Positions 1 through 7,446 of a stretch of DNA of 34,899 bases are shown here, in pieces. The notes below the pieces were generated by a model. It had not been told where the DNA came from and did no database searches. It saw nothing but the letters and a program-made list of their open reading frames with translations. Positions within the stretch are counted from its first letter, which is position 1. Each line of letters opens with the position of its first letter. Source of the stretch: Klenkia soli (GTDB lineage Bacteria > Actinomycetota > Actinomycetes > Mycobacteriales > Geodermatophilaceae); assembly GCF_900103975.1 (NCBI RefSeq), contig NZ_FNIR01000022.1:1-34899 (forward strand), in the 5' to 3' direction. Made by a program: the position numbers and the translations under genes.

Positions 1-621
1 CTCGCCGGTGATGTGCTGGGTCAGGTCGACCACGTGCGCGCCGATGTCGCCCAGTGCCCCGGAGCCGGCCTTGTCGGCCTCCAGCCGCCAGGACATCGGG
101 GCCTGCGGGTCGGCGATCCAGTCCTGCAGGTAGGCCGCGCGCACGTGCCGGATCGTCCCCAGCCGCCCCTCGGCGACCAGCTGGCGGGCCAGCGCGATCG
201 CCGGCACCCGGCGGTAGGTGAACCCGACCATGGCTCGGACGCCGCGCGCGGCCGCCCGGTCGGCGGCGGCGGTCATCGCCTCGGCCTCGGCGACGGAGTT
301 GGCCAACGGCTTCTCGCACAGCACGTGCTTGCCGGCCTCGAGCGCGGCGATCGCGATCTCGGCGTGGGTGTCACCGGGGGTGCAGATGTCGACCAGGTCG
401 ACGTCGTCCCGCTCCAGGACCGCGTGCCAGTCGGTGGCGGTCTCGGCCCAGCCGAGCTGCTCGGCGGCTGCGGCGGTGCGCCCGGCGTCCCGACCGACCA
501 GGACGGCGAGCTCGGGACGCAGCGGGAGGTCGAAGAAGCGGGGCGCGGTGCGCCAGGCGTGCGAGTGGGCCCGGCCCATGAAGGCGTGGCCGACCATCGC
601 GACGCGCAGGGGGGTGCTCAT
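1..621 (-). CDS. Gfo/Idh/MocA-family NAD(P)-dependent oxidoreductase, C-terminus cut off by window edge
   Basis: Reading the minus strand from ATG at 621 gives a protein starting MSTPLRVAMVGHAFMGRAHS, a Rossmann nucleotide-binding start. It continues with VDICTPGDTHAEIAIAALEAG and then HVLCEKPLANS, whose EKP is the family's cofactor and catalytic motif. A GDIGAHVVDL segment follows near residue 190. The frame is still open at base 1, so about 207 residues are visible of a family usually 330-400 long. A good Shine-Dalgarno sequence (GGAAGGA) precedes the ATG. It is the last visible gene of the sugar ABC transporter cluster and follows the binding-protein gene after 64 bases. Such enzymes oxidise sugars, inositols or their derivatives; the substrate cannot be read from the sequence. 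The family call is secure, the specificity unknown. Confidence 0.9.
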   Translation of the reverse strand, partial: MSTPLRVAMVGHAFMGRAHSHAWRTAPRFFDLPLRPELAVLVGRDAGRTAAAAEQLGWAETATDWHAVLERDDVDLVDICTPGDTHAEIAIAALEAGKHVLCEKPLANSVAEAEAMTAAADRAAARGVRAMVGFTYRRVPAIALARQLVAEGRLGTIRHVRAAYLQDWIADPQAPMSWRLEADKAGSGALGDIGAHVVDLTQHITGE

Positions 622-645
622 GCGGGTCCTTCCTTCCGGGGAGGA

Positions 646-678
646 CCGGGGCTGCGCGGACCCACCGCGCAGCCCCGG
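646..678 (-). terminator. Intercistronic hairpin after the sugar-binding-protein gene
   Basis: A perfect 14-bp inverted repeat (646-659 with 665-678) with a 5-base loop lies 7 bases past the stop of the binding-protein gene and before the dehydrogenase gene. No T-run follows on either strand. It may be a partial terminator or a 3' mRNA stabiliser that raises the level of the binding protein relative to the downstream enzyme. Confidence 0.7.
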
Positions 679-685
679 GCGGCGA

Positions 686-1729
686 TCAGGACTCGAACGC
701 GCTGTCGATGTACTGGTCGACGTTGTCCGCGGTCACGACGGGGGCCGACAGGGTGATCTGGCGGGGCACCTCGACGTCGATCAGGTCCGACAGCGCTTTG
801 CCCTGGGCGAGCAGCCGGGCCAGCCGCACGCCGTCCGCGGCCTGGCTGGCCGGGTAGATGACGGTGGCCTGCAGGACCGAGTCGCCGGCCTGGATGCTGC
901 GCATCGCGTTGGCCGAGCCCGCGCCGCCGACCATGAAGAACTCGTCGCGGCCGGCATTGGTGATCGCGGCCAGCACGCCGATGCCCTGGTCGTCGTCGTG
1001 GTTCCAGATCGCGTCGATCTGCGGGGCGGCCTGCAGCAGGTTGGCCGTGACCTCCTCGCCGGACTCCACGGTGAACTCCGCGGCGACCCGGTTGTCGACG
1101 TCCAGACCGCAGTCGGACAGGGCGTCGGAGAAGCCCTGGCTGCGCTCCTGGGTCAGCGGCAGGGAGTCGATGCCGGCCACCTCGGCGACCACGGCGTCGG
1201 GCTTGTCCGAGAGCTGGGAGCAGACGTACTGCCCGGCCGAGACGCCCATCCCGTAGTTGTCGCCCAGGATCGTGACGCGGGCGGCGTCCGGGTCGTCGAA
1301 CTCGCGGTCGACGTTGATCACCGGGATGCCGGCCTGCATGGCCTCCAGGGCGATCGGGGTGAGCGCGGCGCCGTCGAAGGGCAGCAGCACGATCGCGTCG
1401 ACGCCGTCGTTGATGAAGGTCTCGACCTGCGCGATCTGGGCGGACACGTCGTTGGTGCCCTCGGCGACGACCAGGTCGACGTCGTCGTAGCCGTCGGCCT
1501 CGGCGCGGGCGGCAGCGGTGATCTGGGCCATCCAGCCGTGGTCGGCGGCCGGGGCGGAGAAGCCGATGGTGACGGTGTCACCGGTGTCGTCGTTCGAGCT
1601 CGCGGCGTTGTTGCCGCCCCCGCCCGAGCTGCTGGCCTCGGGGGTGTTGCCGGTGCAGGCGGTGACCATGACGCCGGCGCCGAGCAGGGCGACGGTGCTG
1701 GTCAGCAGGCGACGGTGCCGTGCGGACAT
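686..1729 (-). CDS. Sugar ABC transporter substrate-binding lipoprotein (RbsB-like, type I periplasmic fold)
   Basis: This 347-residue protein has a lipoprotein signal peptide with a basic start (MSARHRRLL), a hydrophobic stretch and the lipobox VTAC, so Cys25 should be lipidated. A low-complexity Ser/Gly/Asn linker follows (about 29-48). The binding domain then begins with TVTIGFSAP and contains VDAIVLLPFDGAALTPI and IPVINVDREFD, typical of Peripla_BP_4 sugar-binding proteins. The start is supported by AAGGAG 6 bases upstream. It lies 40 bases after the permease gene and captures the substrate outside the membrane for the ATPase/permease pair. The ligand cannot be assigned: ROK regulator plus Gfo/Idh context fits a sugar or cyclitol, but ribose, xylose, galactofuranose and inositol systems look alike at this level. 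Confidence 0.93.
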   Translation of the reverse strand: MSARHRRLLTSTVALLGAGVMVTACTGNTPEASSSGGGGNNAASSNDDTGDTVTIGFSAPAADHGWMAQITAAARAEADGYDDVDLVVAEGTNDVSAQIAQVETFINDGVDAIVLLPFDGAALTPIALEAMQAGIPVINVDREFDDPDAARVTILGDNYGMGVSAGQYVCSQLSDKPDAVVAEVAGIDSLPLTQERSQGFSDALSDCGLDVDNRVAAEFTVESGEEVTANLLQAAPQIDAIWNHDDDQGIGVLAAITNAGRDEFFMVGGAGSANAMRSIQAGDSVLQATVIYPASQAADGVRLARLLAQGKALSDLIDVEVPRQITLSAPVVTADNVDQYIDSAFES

Positions 1730-1769
1730 GGGTTTCTCCTTGTGGGGTGGGGGTGCCGTGCGGAGGTGG

Positions 1770-2879
1770 TCAGGACGCGGGGACGCCGGGGCTGGCGCCG
1801 GCGGGCGCGCCCTCCGCGGCGGTGGGCGGGAGCGCCTTGGGGGAGCGGCGCTGCCGGCGGCCGGCGGCGACCCGCTGCTGCAGCAGGACGGCGGCCACGA
1901 TGATCACGCCCTTGGCGACGGCCTGGGCGGAGCTGGACAGGTTGTTCAGCGTGAAGACGTTGCTCAGCGTGGTGAAGATCAGCACGCCCAGGACGGTGCC
2001 GACGATCGTGCCGCGGCCGCCGATCAGCAGCGTGCCCCCGATGACGACGGCGGCGATGGCGTCGAGCTCCAGCAGCGTGCCGTGGGTGGAGCTGCCGGTC
2101 GTCGTCCGGGCCATGAGCATGACGGCGGCCAGGCCGCAGGTGACCCCGGAGAGCACGTAGAGCGCGACCGTGTGCCGCTGCACCCGGATGCCGGCCAGCC
2201 GGGCCGCCTCGGCGTTGCCGCCGACGGCGAAGGTGCGCCGGCCGAAGGTGGTCCGGTTGAGCAGCACCCAGCCCAGGACGGCGACCAGCGCGAACATCCA
2301 GACCAGCATCGGGACGCCGAGCGGGGAGGCGGCGAAGAACCGGAGGAAGTCCTGGTCCTGCACGATCTGGGTGCGCCGGTTGGCCAGGATCTCGGCCAGC
2401 CCGCGGGCGGCGGCGAGCATGGCCAGGGTGGCGATGAAGGCCACCAGCTTCCCGTAGGCGATCACCACCCCGTTGACCAGCCCGGCGATCGCGCCGACCA
2501 GGATCGCCGTGCCGGCCATGAGGACCCAGTGCGTGTCGGCGGCCATGGCCTGGGTGGCCAGCGTGGTGGCCCAGACCGAGGAGAGGGCCACCAGCGCCCC
2601 GACCGACAGGTCGATCCCGCCGCCGATGATCACGAAGGTCATCCCGATGCTGACGACGCCGACGACGGCGGCCAGCCGCAGGATGGTCAGCGCGTTGTCG
2701 GCGCTAGCGAACCGGTCGCCGGCGGTGACGACGCCGACGATGCACAGCAGGGCGAAGGCCACGACCAGGCCCAGGTTGCGCCCGACCGGACCGGCCAGCA
2801 GGCCCCCGCCCGAGGTCGTGCGGCCGGTGGGCGCGGGCTGCTTCGCCGGCGCCGCGGTGGTGGTGGTGTGCTCGCTCAT
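1770..2879 (-). CDS. Sugar ABC transporter permease (RbsC-like, BPD_transp_2 family)
   Basis: This is a 369-residue integral membrane protein. The first 35 or so residues form a Thr/Ala/Pro-rich cytoplasmic tail, then many hydrophobic segments follow. The family hallmark IIGGGIDLSVGALVALSSV is present near residues 100-118, and the C-terminal part has IGGTLLIGGRGTIVGTVLGVL, as in RbsC, XylH and YtfT. Its ATG overlaps the stop of the ATPase gene as ATGA (2876-2879), so translation is probably coupled. It forms the channel of a CUT2-type sugar importer with the ATPase at 2876-4408. A short basic, Pro-rich C-terminal tail (RRQRRSPKALPP) is unremarkable. Family call secure; substrate unknown. Confidence 0.94.
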   Translation of the reverse strand: MSEHTTTTAAPAKQPAPTGRTTSGGGLLAGPVGRNLGLVVAFALLCIVGVVTAGDRFASADNALTILRLAAVVGVVSIGMTFVIIGGGIDLSVGALVALSSVWATTLATQAMAADTHWVLMAGTAILVGAIAGLVNGVVIAYGKLVAFIATLAMLAAARGLAEILANRRTQIVQDQDFLRFFAASPLGVPMLVWMFALVAVLGWVLLNRTTFGRRTFAVGGNAEAARLAGIRVQRHTVALYVLSGVTCGLAAVMLMARTTTGSSTHGTLLELDAIAAVVIGGTLLIGGRGTIVGTVLGVLIFTTLSNVFTLNNLSSSAQAVAKGVIIVAAVLLQQRVAAGRRQRRSPKALPPTAAEGAPAGASPGVPAS

Positions 2880-4408
2880 GCCACGTGTCCCTCGGTGGTG
2901 TGGGTGGGGAGGCCCTGCATGACCAGGTCCAGGACCGCGTGCTCGTCCAGCGAGGTCGCGGGTTGGTCGGCGAGGACCCGGCCGTCGGCCAGCACGAGGA
3001 CCCGGTCGGCCAGCCCGAGCACCTCCGGGATCTCGCTGCTGACCAGGACGACGGCCACGCCGCGGTCGGCCAGGGCGCGCACCAGGGCGTAGATCTCGGA
3101 CCGGGCGCCCACGTCGACGCCGCGGGTGGGCTCGTCGAGCAGCAGCACCCGGCAGTCCCGCAGCAGCCAGCGGGCGAGCACGACCTTCTGCTGGTTGCCG
3201 CCGGACAGCGTGCGCACCTCGCGGTCGACGTCGACCGGGCGCAGGTCCAGCGCGTCGGTCTGCTCCCGCGCGGCGGTGCGCTCGGCCCGGCCGGACAGGA
3301 AGCCGGCGCGGGCGAAGCGGGCCAGGCTGGACAGCGTGATGTTGCGGTAGATCGGCTCGCCGAGCAGCAGCGCCTGGCTCTTGCGCTCCTCGGGGGCCAG
3401 CCCGACGCCGGCGCCCACGGCCGCGGCCACGTCGCCGGGACGCAGCCGCCGGCCGTCGACCCGCACCTGGCCGCCGCCGGGGCGCCGGGCGCCGTAGACG
3501 GCCTCGAGCACCTCGGAGCGCCCCGAGCCCACGAGCCCGGCCAGGCCGAGGATCTCCCCGGGCGCCACGGTGAAGGACACGTCGTCCACGTGACCGGGGA
3601 CCGAGAGGTGCTCGACCTCGAGCAGCGGCGCCGCCGTGGTCGCCGCGCGGTCGGTGCGCTGCGGGAAGACGTACTCGATGGTCCGGCCGGTCATCAGGGC
3701 GATGACCTCGCGGGTCGGGGTCTCCCGGGCGGGCAGGCCGGTGGCGACCGTAGCGCCGTCCTTGATGACGGTGATCCGGTCGCCGATCTGCCGGATCTCC
3801 TCCAACCGGTGGGAGATGTAGACGACGGCGACGCCGTCGGCGGTGAGGTCGCGGACGACGGCGAACAGCCGCTCGACCTCCTCGTTGTCCAGCACCGCGG
3901 AGGGCTCGTCCATGACGATCAACCGGGCGTCCTGGGACAGCGCGCGGGCCATGCTGACCATCTGCTGGCTGGCCGCCGACAGCGAGCCGACCTCCGCACC
4001 GGGTCGGATCTCCGGGTGGCCGAGCCGGGTGAGCAGCGCGGCGGTGGCCCGGTGGTCGGCGGTGGGCCGGCTGAGGCCGAAGCGGGAGCGCTCCCGGCCG
4101 AGGAAGACGTTGTCGGCGACCGAGAGGCCGGCGACCAGGTCGAGCTCCTGGTAGATCGTGGCGATTCCGCGCCGCATGGCGGCCTGCGGGTCGGTCAGCC
4201 GGACCGGCTCGCCCTGCCAGCGGATCTCGCCCTCGTCGGGCTGGTGCGCGCCGGCCAGGACCTTGATCAGCGTCGACTTGCCGGCGCCGTTCTGGCCCAG
4301 CAGGCAGTGCACCTCACCGGCCCGGACGTCGAGGTCCACGCCGTCCAGGGCGCGGACCCCGGGGAAGGTCTTGACGATCCCCTGCATCTCGAGCAGTGCG
4401 CTGCCCAT
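2876..4408 (-). CDS. Sugar ABC transporter ATP-binding protein with two nucleotide-binding domains (RbsA/MglA-like)
   Basis: About 510 residues with two fused ATPase domains, as in CUT2 importers. Domain 1 has Walker A GQNGAGKST (about 38-46), a degenerate signature LSAASQQ and Walker B LIVMDEPSA. Domain 2 has the degenerate P-loop GLVGSGRSE typical of RbsA/MglA, the signature LSGGNQQ and Walker B VLLLDEPTRGVD. An in-frame ATG at 4432 would add eight residues, but it sits inside the 18-bp palindrome and has no ribosome binding site. The ATG at 4408 is preceded by GAAGGCGG and is preferred. The gene overlaps the permease by four bases and follows the ROK gene after a 124-base regulatory gap. 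Function is clear; the transported sugar is not. Confidence 0.94.
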   Translation of the reverse strand: MGSALLEMQGIVKTFPGVRALDGVDLDVRAGEVHCLLGQNGAGKSTLIKVLAGAHQPDEGEIRWQGEPVRLTDPQAAMRRGIATIYQELDLVAGLSVADNVFLGRERSRFGLSRPTADHRATAALLTRLGHPEIRPGAEVGSLSAASQQMVSMARALSQDARLIVMDEPSAVLDNEEVERLFAVVRDLTADGVAVVYISHRLEEIRQIGDRITVIKDGATVATGLPARETPTREVIALMTGRTIEYVFPQRTDRAATTAAPLLEVEHLSVPGHVDDVSFTVAPGEILGLAGLVGSGRSEVLEAVYGARRPGGGQVRVDGRRLRPGDVAAAVGAGVGLAPEERKSQALLLGEPIYRNITLSSLARFARAGFLSGRAERTAAREQTDALDLRPVDVDREVRTLSGGNQQKVVLARWLLRDCRVLLLDEPTRGVDVGARSEIYALVRALADRGVAVVLVSSEIPEVLGLADRVLVLADGRVLADQPATSLDEHAVLDLVMQGLPTHTTEGHVA

Positions 4409-4424
4409 CCCACCGCCTTCACTT

Positions 4425-4442
4425 ATGCTCATCGATGAGCAT
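4425..4442. promoter_or_regulatory. Perfect 18-bp palindromic operator candidate in front of the sugar transporter genes
   Basis: ATGCTCATCGATGAGCAT is identical to its reverse complement over all 18 bases, with a central CG as in LacI-family and ROK-type operators. It lies between the ROK repressor gene (stop at 4533) and the ATPase start at 4408. A TACTAA sequence just upstream on the minus strand could be part of a -10 box, so bound repressor would block transcription. The ROK protein encoded next door is the obvious candidate ligand, but this is inference. Confidence 0.72.
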
Positions 4443-4532
4443 TAGTACGTCGCGGCGTGAACCTATGGGACGGCTGAGCGCGTGTGACCCAGGCCTCGGA
4501 CAACCGTTACCGAAACGAGATCGGTCAGCGGC

Positions 4533-5711
4533 TCAGGAGGTGATGGCCTCGCGCACGGAGTCGTCGTCCAGGTACCCCTCGATGGCCATGAGGGCCGCGC
4601 CGACCCGGCCGGACAGCTCCGGGGCGTCGCTGACCGAGACGTCCAGCGTGCGGGCGGCCAGCGGCATCGCCCGGGCGTAGACGGCCTCGCGGATGCCCGA
4701 CAGCAGCGGCAGGCCGGCCTGCGCCACCCCGCCGGTGATCACGATCCGGTGCGGGTTGAAGAAGTTGACCAGGGCCGCCAGCACGGAGCCGATCGTGCGA
4801 CCGGCCTCGCGCACCAGCTCGAGCGCCGGGCCGTCGCCGCGGATCGCGAGGTCCACGACGTCCCGGGTGCTGGTGACCGGCAGCCCGGCGGCCAGCGCGT
4901 CGCGCAGCAGCGAGGCGCCGCCGGCCAGCGCCTCCAGGCAGTTGGTGTTGCCGCACCGGCACAGCACGCTGCGGCCCTCGGCGGCGACCACGTGGATGTG
5001 CCCGATGTCGCCGGCGCTGCCCTGGGCCCCCCGGTAGACGCGGCCGCCGACCACCACCCCGCAGCCCACGCCGGTGCCGACCTTCACCACCAGCGCGTCC
5101 TGGTCGGAACCCTCGACCCCCAGCTCGCCCAGGGCCATCACGTTCACGTCGTTGTCGACGAACACCGGCGCACCCCAGCGGGAGAACGCGTCGGGGATCG
5201 GGTGGTCGTGCCAGCCCGGCATGATCGGCGGGTGCGAGGGTCGCCCGGTCGAGAACTCCACCGGGCCGGGCACCCCCACCCCGACCGCCCGGACGTCGGC
5301 GTCGTCCAGCCCGGCCTCGGCGAGCACCCGGCGGCCCAGCCGGCGGGCCTCCGCGAGCACCGCGTCGGGGCCCTCGGCGATGTCGATGGGGTGCCCGGCG
5401 GTGGCCAGCACGCGGGCCGACAGGTCGGTGACGGCGACGTCGACGCTGGTCACGCCCAGGTCGACGGCGAGCACGCACCCGGCCTCGCTGTTGAACTGCA
5501 GCAGCGTCGGCGGCCGCCCACCGGTGCTCCACCCCCGGCCGCCCTCGGCCAGCAGGTTGGCCGCGATCAGCTGGTCCACCCGGTTGCTGATGGTGTTGCG
5601 CGAGGCGCCGGTCATCGCCACCAGCTCGGCGCGGCTGCGGGCCCGCCCGGTGCGGACGTGGTGCAGCAGGGCCGCCGGTGAGGCGGAGACCTGGGCGTTC
5701 ACGGCGGACAT
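4533..5711 (-). CDS. ROK-family transcriptional repressor (winged helix plus sugar-kinase-like domain)
   Basis: A 392-residue protein. Residues about 13-75 form a MarR-like winged helix (ELVAMTGASRNTISNRVDQLIAANLL), and TGGRPPTLLQFN links it to the ROK fold. The ROK part shows the phosphate loop VLAVDLGVTSVDVAV (80-94), the acidic motif VDNDVN (Asp188), GTGVGCGVVVGGRVYRGAQG and the zinc site: His240 with CRCGNTNCLE (Cys251, Cys253, Cys258). Presence of the DNA-binding domain and zinc motif marks a regulator (NagC/Mlc/XylR type) rather than a free sugar kinase. It probably senses a sugar or sugar phosphate and controls the co-directional transporter genes through the palindrome at 4425-4442. 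Its start is only 10 bases after the DUF389 stop, so it may also be read through from that gene. Confidence 0.93.
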   Translation of the reverse strand: MSAVNAQVSASPAALLHHVRTGRARSRAELVAMTGASRNTISNRVDQLIAANLLAEGGRGWSTGGRPPTLLQFNSEAGCVLAVDLGVTSVDVAVTDLSARVLATAGHPIDIAEGPDAVLAEARRLGRRVLAEAGLDDADVRAVGVGVPGPVEFSTGRPSHPPIMPGWHDHPIPDAFSRWGAPVFVDNDVNVMALGELGVEGSDQDALVVKVGTGVGCGVVVGGRVYRGAQGSAGDIGHIHVVAAEGRSVLCRCGNTNCLEALAGGASLLRDALAAGLPVTSTRDVVDLAIRGDGPALELVREAGRTIGSVLAALVNFFNPHRIVITGGVAQAGLPLLSGIREAVYARAMPLAARTLDVSVSDAPELSGRVGAALMAIEGYLDDDSVREAITS

Positions 5712-5721
5712 GGTGGCACGG

Positions 5722-6681
5722 TCAGCGGGGGGCGTCGGCCAGTCGGCGGGGGAGGGCGCGCGGCACCCGGCGCCACACCGCCTTGAGCACCAGCAGGGTG
5801 AGCACCGCGGCGAGCAGGATGCCGGCCACGTTGATGCCCAGCTGCAGGACCGACCGGGCGGAGTCCGCCCAGTCGCCGAACGCCACGCCCAGGGCGAACG
5901 CGGCGGCCGCGGGCACGGTGGTCACCGAGATGAACACCCCCACCAGGCTGGCCGACTTCGAGCTGGTCAGCGCCAGCATCCCGGCGACCCCGGCGATGAA
6001 GGCCACCGGGAAGGACCACCGGTCGGGCCGGGTGATGAAGCCCGTGGCCGGCCGCTCGGCGAGCAGGTCGCCGACGTCCGCCCAGCCCCACCAGCGCAGC
6101 AGCAGGCAGAAGCCGATGGTGAGCACGGTCGCCACGGCGAAGCCGACGCCCAGGGCCTTCACCGAGTGCCGGATGATCCCGCGGTGGCCGTGCACCAGGC
6201 CCAGGGCGATGCCGGCCAGCGGGCTGAACTCCGGCCCCATGACCATGCCGCCGATCAGCAGCACCGCCGAGTCGGTGACGATCGCCAGCGCGGCCAGCAG
6301 CGTGGCGATGGTCAGGAAGGCGCAGAAGGTGAGCGTCAGCCGCGACTCCTCGTCGGCGGTCGCGACCACCTGGTCCCAGACCACGGCGTCCGCGCCGTCG
6401 CCGGGGGCGTCCCGCTCGGCCTGCTCCGTGGCCGCGGAGAACGACGTGTCGACCGACTCGATGGCGATGCCGCCCTCGCGGTCCACGCCGTGCCGTTGCA
6501 GCTCGTCGACCAGGTGGTCGACCGACTCCCGGGCCACGTCGCACATCACCAGGTCGCCGTCGGGTCGCCGGACGACCCCGGGCAGGTGCACGAGGTGGGT
6601 GACGCCGACGTGGGCGTCGAGGAGGTCGTGGACCTCGGCGATCCGGTCGGCCGGGACGGTGATCCGCAGGTGGAGCAGCAC
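5722..6681 (-). CDS. DUF389 family integral membrane protein
   Basis: A 319-residue protein with a soluble N-terminal region (about 1-95, rich in His, Asp and Glu) followed by about six membrane helices. The segment SAVLLIGGMVMGPEFSPLAGIALGLVHG is the DUF389/TIGR00341 hallmark. The function of this family is not established; I do not assign one. Translation should start at GTG 6681. No Shine-Dalgarno sequence is present, but TAGACA lies 6 bases upstream, which fits a leaderless mRNA. It lies immediately upstream of the ROK gene on the same strand. That may be co-transcription without shared function. Confidence 0.88.
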   Translation of the reverse strand: MLLHLRITVPADRIAEVHDLLDAHVGVTHLVHLPGVVRRPDGDLVMCDVARESVDHLVDELQRHGVDREGGIAIESVDTSFSAATEQAERDAPGDGADAVVWDQVVATADEESRLTLTFCAFLTIATLLAALAIVTDSAVLLIGGMVMGPEFSPLAGIALGLVHGHRGIIRHSVKALGVGFAVATVLTIGFCLLLRWWGWADVGDLLAERPATGFITRPDRWSFPVAFIAGVAGMLALTSSKSASLVGVFISVTTVPAAAAFALGVAFGDWADSARSVLQLGINVAGILLAAVLTLLVLKAVWRRVPRALPRRLADAPR

Positions 6682-6687
6682 GACGTG

Positions 6688-6693
6688 TGTCTA
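6688..6693 (-). promoter_or_regulatory. -10-like box of a probable leaderless promoter for the DUF389 gene
   Basis: On the minus strand TAGACA is followed by six bases (CACGTC) and the GTG start at 6681. No purine-rich ribosome binding site is present. Transcription starting about 7 bases after the hexamer would begin at or next to the start codon. Confidence 0.45.
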
Positions 6694-6729
6694 CCGTCCC
6701 GGCGGTTCCCCGCTCCGGACGGCTCGCTG

Positions 6730-6781
6730 GATGTGACTCGTCGTCGGGTCCGGTGCGCCGGACACGACGACGAGTCACATC
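6730..6781. repeat. Long intergenic hairpin: 17-bp perfect arms plus nested 6-bp stem
   Basis: Bases 6730-6746 pair perfectly with 6765-6781. After one G/A mismatch the helix resumes with 6748-6753 pairing to 6758-6763, closed by a TGCG tetraloop. It lies between two minus-strand genes, 20 bases past the stop of the anchored protein and 48 bases before the DUF389 start. It could terminate the upstream gene, though there is no T-tract, or be a palindromic repeat unit. Confidence 0.8.
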
Positions 6782-6800
6782 GAGCAGGGGGTGCTCGGGT

Positions 6801-7355
6801 TCAGCTGCTGACCTGGATGGTCACCGCGGCCACCTGCCGGGTGCTGCCGTCGGCGGCCAGCGACAGCATCGCGATCTCGTGCGGGCCGTCGCCGGCCGGG
6901 GCGGCGATCGCCAGGCCGGGGGACAGGCACTGGGCCAGCTGCAGCGACGGTCCGGCCGGGGTCTCTGTGTAGCTCACGGTCGACCCGGCGTCGCCGCGGA
7001 CCGGCTCGCCGTCGACGGTGACCACGAAGTCGGTGTCGTCGGGACCGGTCAGCCGCACGTACATCGTCTGGCCGCGGGTGACCTGGCTCGAGGAAACGCC
7101 GATCGCCGGGGTGCTGCAGTTCGCCGTCAGCGGCACCTCGTCGGGGCCGCGGCTGGAGGTGAACGCGAGCACGGCGAGGACGACGACGGCCACGGCCAAC
7201 CAGGCCCAGTGGTTGCCGCGCCGGATGGTCGGCCGGTCACCGGCCAGCGAGCGCTCGTCTCCGATGTCGCGGGCGTAGTGCTGCGCCGAGCGCCGGTTGC
7301 CGGCGGCCAGCTCGGGGTCCTCGCGCCCCCGCACCCCGCCGAAGATGAAGCTCAC
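6801..7355 (-). CDS. Membrane-anchored protein of unknown function
   Basis: A 184-residue protein that I do not recognise. It has a polar N-terminus of about 48 residues (RRGNH at its end), one membrane helix (about 49-66, WAWLAVAVVVLAVLAF) and an outward domain of about 115 residues. That domain has a short beta-rich look (TRGQTMYVRLTGPDD, FVVTVDGEPV) and two cysteines that could form a disulfide outside the cell. The basic residues before the helix suggest the N-terminus stays in the cytoplasm. The GTG start at 7355 has no ribosome binding site but GACAAT lies 6 bases upstream, so it may be leaderless. It follows etfD on the same strand after about 90 bases. Confidence 0.75.
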   Translation of the reverse strand: MSFIFGGVRGREDPELAAGNRRSAQHYARDIGDERSLAGDRPTIRRGNHWAWLAVAVVVLAVLAFTSSRGPDEVPLTANCSTPAIGVSSSQVTRGQTMYVRLTGPDDTDFVVTVDGEPVRGDAGSTVSYTETPAGPSLQLAQCLSPGLAIAAPAGDGPHEIAMLSLAADGSTRQVAAVTIQVSS

Positions 7356-7361
7356 GCCCCC

Positions 7362-7367
7362 ATTGTC
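7362..7367 (-). promoter_or_regulatory. -10-like box of a probable leaderless promoter for the anchored protein gene
   Basis: GACAAT on the minus strand, then six bases and the GTG start at 7355; no ribosome binding site. The 30-bp intergenic repeat at 7368-7397 abuts it upstream, where a -35 region would be. Confidence 0.4.
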
Positions 7368-7397
7368 CCCCGGTGACGGGATGGAACGGCCTGGCCC
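7368..7397 (-). repeat. Copy A of a 30-bp intergenic repeat
   Basis: This sequence matches 18889-18918 at 26 of 30 positions, in the same orientation, around a shared TGGAACGGCCTG core. Both copies lie 3' of a minus-strand gene (here etfD). A small CCTGG-CC-CCAGG hairpin overlaps its inner end. Confidence 0.7.
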
Positions 7398-7446
7398 CAG
7401 GGGCCCGCGGCGTGCGGAGCGCGTCGTGGGGTGGGGTCAGGCCCTT

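Noticed and set aside
4486-4520. AACCGTTACC / CGAAACG sequences as a second LacI-type operator
   Set aside because: Only imperfect half-site similarity; the 18-bp palindrome nearby is far stronger.
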